Assembly: GCA_964538085.1 (NCBI GenBank)
Contig: CAZIDF010000003.1
Location: 208,364-272,363 of the forward strand
Length of the DNA: 64,000 nucleotides
Reading direction: 5' to 3'
DNA from: G020348385 sp964538085
GTDB lineage: Bacteria > Acidobacteriota > Aminicenantia > Aminicenantales > Aminicenantaceae
The notes under the pieces were generated by a model. The model saw only the letters and a list, made by a program, of their open reading frames with translations. It was not told where the DNA came from and made no database searches. Each line of letters starts with the position of its first letter. The first letter of the stretch is position 1. Positions 32,898-41,466 of this stretch are shown here, in pieces. A program made the position numbers and the translations under genes.

Positions 32898-34133
32898 TTA
32901 ATCCAGCTTGCCCTTCGGCCTGTCTCCTGCCCTGTATCTTTCGATCGTTCGCCGCAGTCTTTTCACCCCTTCGATGATCTCCTCCCTGGTCGGAAAGGAG
33001 AAATTGATCCGCATCGTGTTGTACTTGCGAAGTCCTTCCGGATAACAAACCTCACCGGGGACAAAAGCCACCTTTTCTTCGATGGCCAAATAAAAAAGAT
33101 CCAGCGTGTTCAATTCTTCGGGAACCGTTATCCACAGGAAAAGCCCTCCTTCCGGTTTCGTCCATGTCACTCCTGTTTCTTCTGGGAAATTTTCGTCCAT
33201 GGCTTTGAGAAAGAAATTGAGTTTTTCAGAATAATAATCCTTGAGGGTCTGGAAATGGGCCGCCAGGTCATATTCTTTCAAGAAAGTCGTGCAGATGTCT
33301 TGATTGAGCTTGGGTGTATTGAGGATATTGGATCCTTTGATGAAAATTAGCTTTTTGATGACATCCGGAGGGCCGATGTTGAACCCGACACGGATCCCAG
33401 GACAGAGGATTTTCGAAAAGGTGTACAGTCCGATCACATTGCCCTGGTTTTCATCCAATGAATAGATGGAGGGAAGGTTTTCTCCTCTGTAGCGAAGTTC
33501 CCTGTAAGGACTGTCCTCCAGGATGGGGATCTTGTGTCTTTTTCCAAGTGCGAGAATCGCCAGCCTTTTTTCCAGGCTCATCGTGATGCCCGAAGGATTC
33601 TGGAAATCAGGGACCAGATAGATGAATTTGGGTTGCTTGCCTTGGCCCAAAAGGTCCTGAATCCCCTTATCCATGCCTTCCACATCCGACCCATCTTCCT
33701 GGATATCTAGAGCAAAATATTTGGCGTCTTCCAGCTCGAATGCAGCCAGCGCACCCCCGAAAGTCGGGAGGTCGGTAACGACCACATCTTGAGCATCGAG
33801 GAACAGTCTTCCCGTGAGATCCAATCCGTGCTGTCCGGACGTGGTGATCATGATGTTTTCCGGTCCGATGAAGATATCGTCAGTCTTGAGATACTCGATG
33901 ATCGCTGCGATCAGTTCCTTTTCGCCTGGGATCGGGGAATACTGGAGGACGGCTTCGTAATTGTCTCTGATAGCTATTTCGGCAGCCCGTTGGATGAGGT
34001 CGACAGGAAAAACGTCACTGGATGGAAGTCCGCCAGCAAAAGAGATGATCTCTGGATCCTTCAAGTAACTGAGCATTTTTCCGATGACATAACCCTCGAA
34101 ATCTTTCATGATATGCGCGAATAAATTTTTCAT
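32898..34133 (-). CDS. PLP-dependent aminotransferase (class I/II, LysN/AroT-like)
   Basis: This 411-aa aminotransferase opens with ISFAGGLPSSDVFP, typical of the 2-aminoadipate/aromatic aminotransferase branch that also includes MocR-type enzymes. YSPIPGEKELIAAI, VPDFQNPSGITMS and the PLP-lysine segment TFSKILCPGIRVGF are present. There is no N-terminal GntR domain. Substrate range in this branch is broad (2-aminoadipate, aromatic, branched-chain). It is 13 nt ahead of the Cys/Met enzyme gene. Confidence 0.9.
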   Translation of the reverse strand: MKNLFAHIMKDFEGYVIGKMLSYLKDPEIISFAGGLPSSDVFPVDLIQRAAEIAIRDNYEAVLQYSPIPGEKELIAAIIEYLKTDDIFIGPENIMITTSGQHGLDLTGRLFLDAQDVVVTDLPTFGGALAAFELEDAKYFALDIQEDGSDVEGMDKGIQDLLGQGKQPKFIYLVPDFQNPSGITMSLEKRLAILALGKRHKIPILEDSPYRELRYRGENLPSIYSLDENQGNVIGLYTFSKILCPGIRVGFNIGPPDVIKKLIFIKGSNILNTPKLNQDICTTFLKEYDLAAHFQTLKDYYSEKLNFFLKAMDENFPEETGVTWTKPEGGLFLWITVPEELNTLDLFYLAIEEKVAFVPGEVCYPEGLRKYNTMRINFSFPTREEIIEGVKRLRRTIERYRAGDRPKGKLD

Positions 34134-34181
34134 GTATTTATCCTCGACAAAAATTCCTTATTTTGCCCCTGAATGTCCCCA

Positions 34182-34541
34182 TTAAGTCTTTGCAGAGTAC
34201 CGGTCCGGAGCATCGAAAATATCCATGACCTGAACGCGACTCAGAAATGTTGCAGAATGCTCCACTCCTTCAGGTATGTAATACCAGTCCCCCTTCCGGT
34301 AGATCTTTGTATCCCCCCCGATGGTCAGAGACATCTCTCCTTCGAACACCACTCCCCACTGGCTGCAGTGGGAGTGTGGAGGGACTTTGCCCACAGGTTG
34401 GATATCGAACAAAACGATCTGTTTGTCTGCACTTTGAAATAACCAGCCCCTGACTCCCTCCAGAGGGATGTCGATTTCCGGGAGATCCCTGATCATCTCG
34501 GGATAAGGGGTCCCATCCCATTGATCCATTAATTCTTTCAT
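34182..34541 (-). CDS. Small cupin-domain protein
   Basis: This 119-aa single-domain cupin has metal motif 1 as PPHSHCSQWGVVFEG (Gln in place of the usual Glu) and motif 2 as IPEGVEHSATF. Cupins of this size act as isomerases, dioxygenases or sugar/keto-acid binding proteins. It lies 9 nt downstream of the SDR gene and so is in the same operon; its role may be to act on the product of the SDR or aminotransferase. Confidence 0.85.
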   Translation of the reverse strand: MKELMDQWDGTPYPEMIRDLPEIDIPLEGVRGWLFQSADKQIVLFDIQPVGKVPPHSHCSQWGVVFEGEMSLTIGGDTKIYRKGDWYYIPEGVEHSATFLSRVQVMDIFDAPDRYSAKT

Positions 34542-34550
34542 TTTTTTTCC

Positions 34551-35342
34551 TTAAAAAATTGATTTGATGTAACCCCCATCCACCTGGAGCGCGACTCCTG
34601 TGATATAACTTGCTGCTTCCGAGCAGAGGAAAACCACAGCGGTGGCGATCTCGTACGGACGGCCCAACCGTCCCATCGGGATGATTTTTTCGATATTCTG
34701 GAAGAAATCTTGAACAGAACCCTTTCCCGCTTTTTCGAAAGACTTGGCCAGGTTTTCAACCCGTTTTGTTCGTGTGTACCCCGGACAAACCGAATTGACT
34801 GTTATACCATAGGGGGCAAGTTGTGTAGATAGAGATTTGGAGAATCCTAGGACACCTGCCCTTGCCGTGTTGGAAAGGATAAGGGTGTCTATGGGTTGCT
34901 TCGCTGATACAGATGTCAAATTGACGATGCGTCCCCAATTTTGCTTTTTCATAGCCGGCATGGTCTCGTAACAGAGGTTAACCGTGCTCAACAGGTTCAG
35001 TTCCAGGGCTTCGCGGTAATCATTCAAGCCAACATCTTCGGCCATTCCGGAGGGAGGACCACCTGCATTGCAGACGAGGATGTCGATCGAGCCGAATTCT
35101 TCGATCACCCGTTTGACCAATTTTTTTATCTGTGATTTATCCGTAACATCTGCTGCCTGTGCGATGACCTGTCCTCCTGCCCGATCAGCGATTTCCTTTT
35201 TTGTCTTGAATAGCTCTTCTTTGCCTCTCGCGCAGATGGCCACGTTCGCCCCCTCTCTTGACAGCTGGAGAGCGATGGCCTTTCCCAAACCGCGGCTGGA
35301 GGCCGTCACGAGAGCTGTTTTGTCTTTGATCCCTAGATTCAT
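34551..35342 (-). CDS. Short-chain dehydrogenase/reductase with atypical active site
   Basis: This 263-aa SDR has the cofactor motif TASSRGLGKAIA, CNAGGPPSG and the C-terminal GVALQVDGGY. The catalytic YxxxK is replaced by SNTAR (in ILSNTARAGVLGF). This belongs to a recognisable SDR subgroup with SNxxR at this site, whose reactions are poorly defined. It starts 27 nt after the 413-aa gene. Confidence 0.9.
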   Translation of the reverse strand: MNLGIKDKTALVTASSRGLGKAIALQLSREGANVAICARGKEELFKTKKEIADRAGGQVIAQAADVTDKSQIKKLVKRVIEEFGSIDILVCNAGGPPSGMAEDVGLNDYREALELNLLSTVNLCYETMPAMKKQNWGRIVNLTSVSAKQPIDTLILSNTARAGVLGFSKSLSTQLAPYGITVNSVCPGYTRTKRVENLAKSFEKAGKGSVQDFFQNIEKIIPMGRLGRPYEIATAVVFLCSEAASYITGVALQVDGGYIKSIF

Positions 35343-35369
35343 GGAAATTCTCCGTTGAGGATGGGACTT

Positions 35370-36611
35370 TTAATCCTTCTTTCTTCTATGGGACACTTTG
35401 GCAAACAAAGTCTCATGTCCTCTTGCCATGATTTCTTTGGCATCCTTGTCGCATCTCACACATTTGAAATAGATGACATTCCCTATCAATTCTGCCTTTT
35501 CATTTCTTTCTTCATCCGAGATGAAATATGATTCCATCGTATCGAACGGACGTGACTCCCCATCGCTTTCATACTTTATGGTTATATTTCTTCCGGCTGC
35601 GAGGACTTTATGGGCATTTTCGGTCCAGTTGAAATCTACCATCCCGAGATCAGGGTTTATCCTGAGGTGAGCAGCCAGCGAAACATCTAGCCCCGAAGCC
35701 TGCATTTCTTCGCTGCACTGGATAAATGTTTCGTCAGTCGCGGCATTCCCGATGTTGATCTCATAGATGGGTGTCGTCCCGTCCTCTCGGAGGTATTCTT
35801 TGAAGATATTCATCAACATCCGGAGCTGAACTGCATTTTGTGTGGAAAGCAACATAGAGATCTTAAAAGATAGGTTAGGAATTTCTCTAGCGTAATAGCA
35901 TGCTGCAACGATCGTGGACCAACTGGGATTAAGAAAAAAGTTGGCGCCCGTTTCGAGGGCAGCTCGAGTGATCCCGTCCAGGTAGACAAGGTGATTGTTG
36001 TTTCCGACTTCCACTCCTCCCAGGTTGCCGAAAGGAGTCCCCATGTTTTTCAGGATGATCTGACTTATACCTCCGCCCAAATCTCTCCTCTCGAAAGTTT
36101 CCCCTGTCACGTCTTCGATGCGTGCGAATCGTTCTTCCGGGAGGGGTGTTCCCAGGAGATTTGTCGTGCAAAACTTGCTGGCCCCGAGCAGGTTCTCTGC
36201 CAGAGCGAGCGTCGTGATCAAATCCCCGCCATACACATAGGTTTCTGTCAGCCCGACCACAGAGATCATTTCTGTCGGGAAAAAAACAGCGCCGTTTTCC
36301 GCAATGTCCTTGATGGCATAAAAAGTCGGGCGAGCGCCCTGAAATCCTGAGACTTGTGCCGTGCAGATTCCCTTCTTGTTGAAGGTCAGCTGGTTTGCTT
36401 CGATGTAGTCTTCGACCTTTGCAAATTTTTTAACATATTCTTCTGATTTTTTCACGAGATCCCCGAATCCCTTTGCTTCTGCAATCATTTTTCTTGTGTT
36501 GTAATCCTGCATGGATTCGATTTTGTCAGAAATGGCTTTTGCGCCTCCGTAGGATTCCAGCAGCGCATCCATTGCCTTTCTATCTCTGTTGGATAAGAGT
36601 TTATAATGCAT
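35370..36611 (-). CDS. Unrecognised 413-aa protein, first gene of the metabolic operon
   Basis: I do not recognise this family. The protein is soluble, with no signal peptide or membrane helix. Features include an N-terminal helical region (1-70), a central alpha/beta portion with TPFGNLGGVEVGNNNH, ALETGANFFLNPSW and SGLDVSLAAHLRINPDLG that could be a TIM-barrel-like or Rossmann-like core, and a C-terminal CVRC pair near 389-392. The motif density suggests an enzyme. A GAGGAGG ribosome site precedes the ATG. A possible promoter (TTGAAG-N17-TACAAT) lies near 36720, with GGCTTCAAGCC (36713-36723) as an operator candidate. It heads the operon with SDR, cupin, aminotransferase and Cys/Met enzyme. 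Confidence 0.75.
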   Translation of the reverse strand: MHYKLLSNRDRKAMDALLESYGGAKAISDKIESMQDYNTRKMIAEAKGFGDLVKKSEEYVKKFAKVEDYIEANQLTFNKKGICTAQVSGFQGARPTFYAIKDIAENGAVFFPTEMISVVGLTETYVYGGDLITTLALAENLLGASKFCTTNLLGTPLPEERFARIEDVTGETFERRDLGGGISQIILKNMGTPFGNLGGVEVGNNNHLVYLDGITRAALETGANFFLNPSWSTIVAACYYAREIPNLSFKISMLLSTQNAVQLRMLMNIFKEYLREDGTTPIYEINIGNAATDETFIQCSEEMQASGLDVSLAAHLRINPDLGMVDFNWTENAHKVLAAGRNITIKYESDGESRPFDTMESYFISDEERNEKAELIGNVIYFKCVRCDKDAKEIMARGHETLFAKVSHRRKKD

Positions 36612-36769
36612 ACGTCCTCCTCATTTATGATGGTGTGAATTATCGGGATGGTCGAAGTCGGTTTCTTGAAAATATCCCATTGAGGTCTTAGATTGTATTG
36701 GAAAAAAGCCAAGGCTTCAAGCCCAAATTGATATTGACTTAAATATACCCTTGTGTTATTGATTTTTTC

Positions 36770-36798
36770 TTGACATTAAGTATTAAAACTGGATTATT
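36770..36798 (+). promoter_or_regulatory. Promoter of the homoserine dehydrogenase transcript
   Basis: TTGACA (36770-36775) and a weak -10 ATTATT (36793-36798) with 17-nt spacing. Transcription would begin at about 36803, at the start of the structured leader. Confidence 0.5.
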
Positions 36799-36800
36799 TA

Positions 36801-37026
36801 CGAGTCGAGATTGCTGCGGCGGCAAGGCAGCGGCCCATGAAGCTGTATTTGTATACTGCAAATGGGCTGCAACGAAGTCGAAGTAGTGAGATCGACTCGC
36901 CCGAAGGGGAAAAAATGCCGATAAATAGAAATAGATTGATTTTCATAGAATATCCGCCAGGATTTTCTGCAATATCTGGAAAACTTCCTGATATTGCAGG
37001 GATAGTGATGAGTATCGGCATTTTTT
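36801..37026 (+). promoter_or_regulatory. Structured leader with competing and nested inverted repeats
   Basis: The 454-nt gap before the homoserine dehydrogenase gene holds no ORF I believe. CGAGTCGA (36801-36808) can pair with TCGACTCG (36892-36899), and an internal GTCGA (36878-36882) can compete for part of the same arm. A hairpin built on GGCCCAT/ATGGGC (36832-36838, 36862-36867) lies between. Downstream, the perfect 14-bp arms AAAAAATGCCGATA (36910-36923) and TATCGGCATTTTTT (37013-37026) enclose a second hairpin, CTGCAATATC...GATATTGCAG (36967-36976, 36990-36999). The last arm ends in six T, as a terminator would. Confidence 0.6.
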
Positions 37027-37065
37027 ATAAATAATTCAGGTTCTATTTTTCCCAGGAGGTTTATT

Positions 37066-38088
37066 ATGCGTTTACTTTTTATCGGTTTTGGCACTGTCGG
37101 ACAGGGACTGGCTGAGCTTCTCATAAGAAAACAAGGATTGCTTTCGAAAACATACGGTTTGGATACCCAAGTTGTCGGGATCTCAGATAAAATAAAAGGC
37201 AGCGTGTATAAGCATGATGGGATAGATCTTAGTGAAGCCCTAAATAAAACCGGTGGAGGGGGATCGTTGTCGGATCTGCCAGGAGAGAAATTCGATGGAG
37301 ATGCTTTGGATATGATTCAGCAGGCAAAGGCCGATGTGATGCTTGAGGCCACCTACACCGATATCGAAACTGGGGAGCCGGCAACATCGCACATCCGGAA
37401 AGCCATGGAATGCGGTATGCATGTTGTCACCACGAACAAGGGCCCAGTTGCCCTGCATTACAAAGAGTTGAAAGAATTGGCAGATGCAAAAAAGGTCCGA
37501 TTTTTGTTCGAGGGAACGGTCATGAGCGGAACGCCCCTCATTAATTTCATTCGGGAAAATCTAGCCGGCTGCGATATCAAGGAAATAAAGGGGATTTTAA
37601 ATGGAACGACGAATTACATCCTGACACGGATGGAGGAAGGCCTTTCCTATGAAGAGGCGCTAAAAAAGGCGCAGGAATTGGGATATGCCGAAGCTGTTCC
37701 GGATGCGGATGTTTTAGGATGGGATGCTTTGGCAAAAGCGACGATTCTGGCTAAGTATGTTTTTGGGGCAGAAGTGAAACCCTTTGATTACCCTTGCGAG
37801 GGGATTACCGGTATCACGGTTGCCTCGATAGCCGAGGCCAAGGCCAGAGACAAACGGTTCAAACTGATCGGCAAGGTCTGGCGTGACGGGAACATCGTGA
37901 AGGCAATGGTTGCTCCGGAAGAGATCGATCTCACACACCCGCTGGCTTCTATCATGGGAGCCACCAATGCCGTCACCTTCACGACCGATGCACTGGGGGA
38001 TGTGACTGTCGTGGGACCCGGTGCAGGGAGAGAAGCCACCGGATACAGCATGCTTGTGGACCTGATCGCCATCGGAGGTCGAAAATGA
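37066..38088 (+). CDS. Homoserine dehydrogenase
   Basis: This 340-aa enzyme interconverts homoserine and aspartate semialdehyde. The N-terminal GFGTVGQGLAELL is the nucleotide site; VVTTNKGPVALHY and GILNGTTNYILTRM are the family signature, with the catalytic Asp/Lys region in DADVLGWDALAK. There is no C-terminal ACT domain, so feedback control by threonine is not expected. GGAGGT precedes the ATG. Its stop overlaps the aldehyde dehydrogenase start by 4 nt, hinting at a catabolic role in which the semialdehyde is oxidised further. Confidence 0.92.
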   Translation: MRLLFIGFGTVGQGLAELLIRKQGLLSKTYGLDTQVVGISDKIKGSVYKHDGIDLSEALNKTGGGGSLSDLPGEKFDGDALDMIQQAKADVMLEATYTDIETGEPATSHIRKAMECGMHVVTTNKGPVALHYKELKELADAKKVRFLFEGTVMSGTPLINFIRENLAGCDIKEIKGILNGTTNYILTRMEEGLSYEEALKKAQELGYAEAVPDADVLGWDALAKATILAKYVFGAEVKPFDYPCEGITGITVASIAEAKARDKRFKLIGKVWRDGNIVKAMVAPEEIDLTHPLASIMGATNAVTFTTDALGDVTVVGPGAGREATGYSMLVDLIAIGGRK

Positions 38089-39506
38089 AAATGCTGCTCA
38101 ACGGAGAATGGGTAGACAGGGAAGAAAAAATCGAGGTTCGTGATCCTTATGACAATTCCGTTATCGATACGGTTCCCAGTGCCACTGATCAAGATGTGGA
38201 ATCAGCCTTGGAAGCATCGGTGCGCGGATTCGAAATTGCCAAGAAAATGAGTGTATTCGATAGAGCCCAAGTCCTTTTCAAAACAGCAGCGATCGTATCG
38301 GAGAATCTTGAGGATTTTGCGGTGATCATTGCGCGGGAAGGATCTAAAACCATCCGCGAAGCTCGAAAAGAGGCCTCCCGTTGTGTCAATACTTTGATGG
38401 TATCAGCTGAGGAATCCAAGCGTATACTTGGGGAGACCATCCCCTTCGACTCCTTTCCCGGAGGGGAAAAGCGAAGAGGATATTATTATCGGTTTCCAAT
38501 AGGGATTGTCCTGGCGATCACGCCGTTTAACGATCCTCTCAACCTTGTCGCTCACAAACTGGGCCCGGCCATTGCCGCGGGAAATTCTGTCATCCTGAAA
38601 CCTGCCACCGTGACGCCGCTTTCTGCGTTGAAGCTGGCAGAGGCATTCCTGAAAGCTGGCCTGCCTCCCCTGGTTCTTCAAGTGATCACAGGATATGGCA
38701 GTGTAATAGGGGATCCGCTGGTGAAGGATGAACGGGTGAGGATGATCTCATTCACAGGAGGTATCGACGCAGGAAAGCGGATTTCCCGGCTGGCGGGGAT
38801 CAAAAAGATCGGGATGGAACTGGGATCCGACTCTCCCGTGATAGTTTGGGAAGATAGCGATTTAGAGTGGGCGGTGGAATCCTGCGTGTCCGGCGCTTTT
38901 TGGGCCGCCGGACAGAACTGCATCGGTGTCCAACGCCTGTATGTTCACAAAAATATCTATCAGGATTTTCGGGACAAATTTGTGGAGCACACGTTGAAAT
39001 ATAAGATCGGGGATAAGCTGAACGATGAAACAGATATGGGCCCGATGATCAACGAAGATGAAGCCAAGCGGGTGGAAAACTGGATAAAAGAAGCCCAAGA
39101 AAAAGGAGCTAAAGTCCTTGCTGGCGGAAATCGACAACAAGCTCTTGTGGAACCGACGGTGTTGGAGGATGTACCCGAAAGTGTGGCGATCCACTGTGAA
39201 GAGGTATTCGGCCCGACAGTGAATCTGTATCCTGTGGATAGCCTGAATGAGGCAGTCAATAAAGCGAATGCTCTGCCGTTCGGCCTTCATGCTGCCATCT
39301 TTACCCGTAACGTCGATATTGCCTTCAAAGCAGCCTATGATTTGGAATGCGGGGGAGTGATGATCAACGATTCGACCGATTACCGGCTAGATTCCATGCC
39401 GTTCGGCGGGGTCAAATATTCTGGTTTGGGGAGAGAAGGGATCAAGTTTGCCCTCCAAGAAATGACCGAACCCAAGGTTATCTGCTTCTACCTCCCAGAA
39501 ATATAA
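38085..39506 (+). CDS. NAD(P)-dependent aldehyde dehydrogenase
   Basis: This 473-aa ALDH-superfamily enzyme contains TPFNDPLNLVAHKLGPA, the cofactor motif ISFTGGIDAGK, general-base Glu in MELGSDSP and catalytic Cys in GQNCIGVQR. EEVFGPTVNLYPV and FGGVKYSGLGREG complete the fold. The subgroup recalls lactaldehyde/succinate-semialdehyde dehydrogenases. Coupling to homoserine dehydrogenase suggests aspartate semialdehyde or a related aldehyde as substrate; that is inference. Confidence 0.92.
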   Translation: MKMLLNGEWVDREEKIEVRDPYDNSVIDTVPSATDQDVESALEASVRGFEIAKKMSVFDRAQVLFKTAAIVSENLEDFAVIIAREGSKTIREARKEASRCVNTLMVSAEESKRILGETIPFDSFPGGEKRRGYYYRFPIGIVLAITPFNDPLNLVAHKLGPAIAAGNSVILKPATVTPLSALKLAEAFLKAGLPPLVLQVITGYGSVIGDPLVKDERVRMISFTGGIDAGKRISRLAGIKKIGMELGSDSPVIVWEDSDLEWAVESCVSGAFWAAGQNCIGVQRLYVHKNIYQDFRDKFVEHTLKYKIGDKLNDETDMGPMINEDEAKRVENWIKEAQEKGAKVLAGGNRQQALVEPTVLEDVPESVAIHCEEVFGPTVNLYPVDSLNEAVNKANALPFGLHAAIFTRNVDIAFKAAYDLECGGVMINDSTDYRLDSMPFGGVKYSGLGREGIKFALQEMTEPKVICFYLPEI

Positions 39507-39837
39507 AATTATAGGCCTTTTTCCGATTAGGTATACCCTCCGCTCTAATGAAGATTTTTTGCGCCATTCCCTCACCGCTCTTCTCGGCGGCGCTGAACTG
39601 CGCCCGTTTATTCCAATCTTTTCTACCACAATTTTTGTTCCAATGATTGTTCGCAGCTCTAATCGTTTAGAATAGTCGTGCTCAATACAACACCGCCGTC
39701 TGACTTCGTCAGATTCCCTCGAAGAACGGTAGGATTAGTTGGGTGGGGTGGGTTGGCTTCAATGTCGCTACAGGTATCCCTAATCAAAATTCATTATATC
39801 TGTTTATTCTGCGGATAGGAAAGTCTCGACGAATCAA
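39507..39837. other. Gene-free intergenic stretch
   Basis: No credible gene is seen between the ALDH stop and the citrate synthase terminator. It contains a TCTGAC-TTC-GTCAGA hairpin (about 39699-39713) flanked by ACCG/CGGT arms, and one G-rich repeat unit at 39739-39757. It may be a decayed element, but no protein fragment is recognisable. Confidence 0.6.
39739..39757. repeat. G-rich repeat unit
   Basis: TTGGGTGGGGTGGGTTGGC on the plus strand is the reverse complement of the C-rich core found at 21.6 and 23.2 kb, and again lies between convergent genes. Confidence 0.85.
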
Positions 39838-39879
39838 TAAAAAAGGGGTAGCGGAGATTGTTATACTCCACTACCCCTT
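39836..39879 (-). terminator. Intrinsic terminator of the citrate synthase gene
   Basis: Arms 39843-39856 and 39866-39879 give a 13-bp stem with one mismatch and a 9-nt loop. On the minus strand the stem is followed by TTTTTTATTG. Confidence 0.88.
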
Positions 39880-39913
39880 GCAGTTTCTGTGTCGTTAATT
39901 CAGCTTCAGTATT

Positions 39914-41215
39914 TTACTTCTTGACCTGTTCTGCGATCCATTCGGACGTGACGCTCTTGGGTCTTTCGATGGCCAATCCCAATGCTCTGTCCCAAATCAG
40001 GGAGGAAAGAACACCGATGGCACGAGAGGCGCCGAAGAACACCGTGTAGAAATCGTACTCAGTGACACCATAATGAAGGAGCAGTACGCCAGAATGGGCA
40101 TCGACATTGGGCCAAGGATTTTTAGCCTTTCCTTGCTCTTCCAGTATGGGAGGAACGACATCGTACAGTGCGCTGACGACCTGGAAGATTTTATCATCGC
40201 CCAGGTGTTTCAGCGCGAAATCGCGTTGTGCCACATAACGGGGATCGGTCTGGCGGAGAACGGCGTGGCCGTATCCAGGTATGACCTGGCCTGAATTCAA
40301 TGTATCCCAGCAATATTTTGTGAGCTGTTCCTTATCCGGAACGCCGCCCAGTTCATCCATCAGGTTCATGACCCAACGGAGCACTTCCTGGTTGGCCAAT
40401 CCGTGTAGAGGTCCAGCCAGCCCGTTCATGCCGGCGGAAAGTGAATAGTAAGCGTCTGAAAGGGCAGAACCGACAAGGTGGGTGGTATGGGCAGAAACGT
40501 TACCGCCTTCATGGTCGCTGTGGAGCACGAGATACAGCCGCATCAGTTCCTTGAACTCTTCTCCCTCGATTCCGATCATGTGAGCGAAATTTCCGCCCCA
40601 GTCCAGTTTGGGATCGGGGGGGATGTGCTCGTTGTTCTTGTAGCTCTTGCGGTAGATGTAGGATGCAATCGCGGGGAGCTTCGCCAGCAGGTTCATCACG
40701 TCTTCGAACATGGGATCCCAGTACTCCATCTTGCTGATGCCTTCTCTGTATTTCTGTGAGAAGATGGAGTCTTTCTGGAGAGTGAGAATTCCTGCTGCGA
40801 ACTGGGTCATCGGGTGGGTGTCATTCGGAATGGCTTTGAGAACATCGATCAGATAATCGGGAAGTGCGCTGCGTTTACGCCATTCATTTGTGATCTCTTT
40901 GACGTCTTCCTCGGTGGGTAATTCACCGGTCAGAAGGAGATAAAAGATCCCTTCCGGAAGAGGTTCTTTGCCGCCTGGAGCCTTGGGTAATTTTTCCCGC
41001 AGCTGAGGGATGTTGTAACCGCGGAAACGAATGCCTTCGAACGGATCAAGAGCCGATGTTTCTGTCACCATGCATTTCACACCGCGCATTCCGCCGTATG
41101 CTTGGGCAACGGTCACATCAGAGATCTTGACATCCCCATAATCTTTGAGGTGGGTTCGAACTTGATCGCGAACAGGGCCAAGTTTGGAAGCAAATTTTTC
41201 CTTTAATGAAGCCAT
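39914..41215 (-). CDS. Citrate synthase, mitochondrial-like type
   Basis: This 433-aa enzyme condenses oxaloacetate with acetyl-CoA. The length and motifs (AYGGMRGVKCMV, PGYGHAVLRQTDPRY, NVDAHSGVLLLHYG, FYTVFFGASRAIGVLS) match the eukaryotic/mitochondrial branch, known in bacteria such as Geobacter, rather than the usual type I or II. The catalytic His and Asp (GYGHAVL; NVDAHSG) are present. ATG 41215 is chosen for its AAAGGAGG site. It has its own promoter and terminator, so it is monocistronic. Confidence 0.94.
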   Translation of the reverse strand: MASLKEKFASKLGPVRDQVRTHLKDYGDVKISDVTVAQAYGGMRGVKCMVTETSALDPFEGIRFRGYNIPQLREKLPKAPGGKEPLPEGIFYLLLTGELPTEEDVKEITNEWRKRSALPDYLIDVLKAIPNDTHPMTQFAAGILTLQKDSIFSQKYREGISKMEYWDPMFEDVMNLLAKLPAIASYIYRKSYKNNEHIPPDPKLDWGGNFAHMIGIEGEEFKELMRLYLVLHSDHEGGNVSAHTTHLVGSALSDAYYSLSAGMNGLAGPLHGLANQEVLRWVMNLMDELGGVPDKEQLTKYCWDTLNSGQVIPGYGHAVLRQTDPRYVAQRDFALKHLGDDKIFQVVSALYDVVPPILEEQGKAKNPWPNVDAHSGVLLLHYGVTEYDFYTVFFGASRAIGVLSSLIWDRALGLAIERPKSVTSEWIAEQVKK

Positions 41216-41270
41216 AAAAATTCCTCCTTTAAGAATTAAAAAAAACCCTCGATAGATTCGATGGATAAAG

Positions 41271-41299
41271 AATATATCATTGAATAATGGTTGTGTCAA
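41271..41299 (-). promoter_or_regulatory. Citrate synthase promoter
   Basis: Minus-strand TTGACA (41294-41299) and TATATT (41271-41276) with 17-nt spacing. Confidence 0.72.
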
Positions 41300-41466
41300 T
41301 TAAATTTGAAATATTGAAAATATTGAATATTTTTCCAGTTGAAAGCGTATTCCTGTTGAAGAAAAAGCGGGGCATATTCGTTAAATCAGTTGACTTTTTT
41401 GCCCCGAAAAAGTTAACTATTGGAGAATCAAAATATTTCTGAAAATACACGAAAAGGAGAACACAT

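Noticed and set aside
36910..37026. Integron attC site
   Set aside because: The required R'/R'' core sites (GTTRRRY/RYYYAAC) are absent and no integrase is present.
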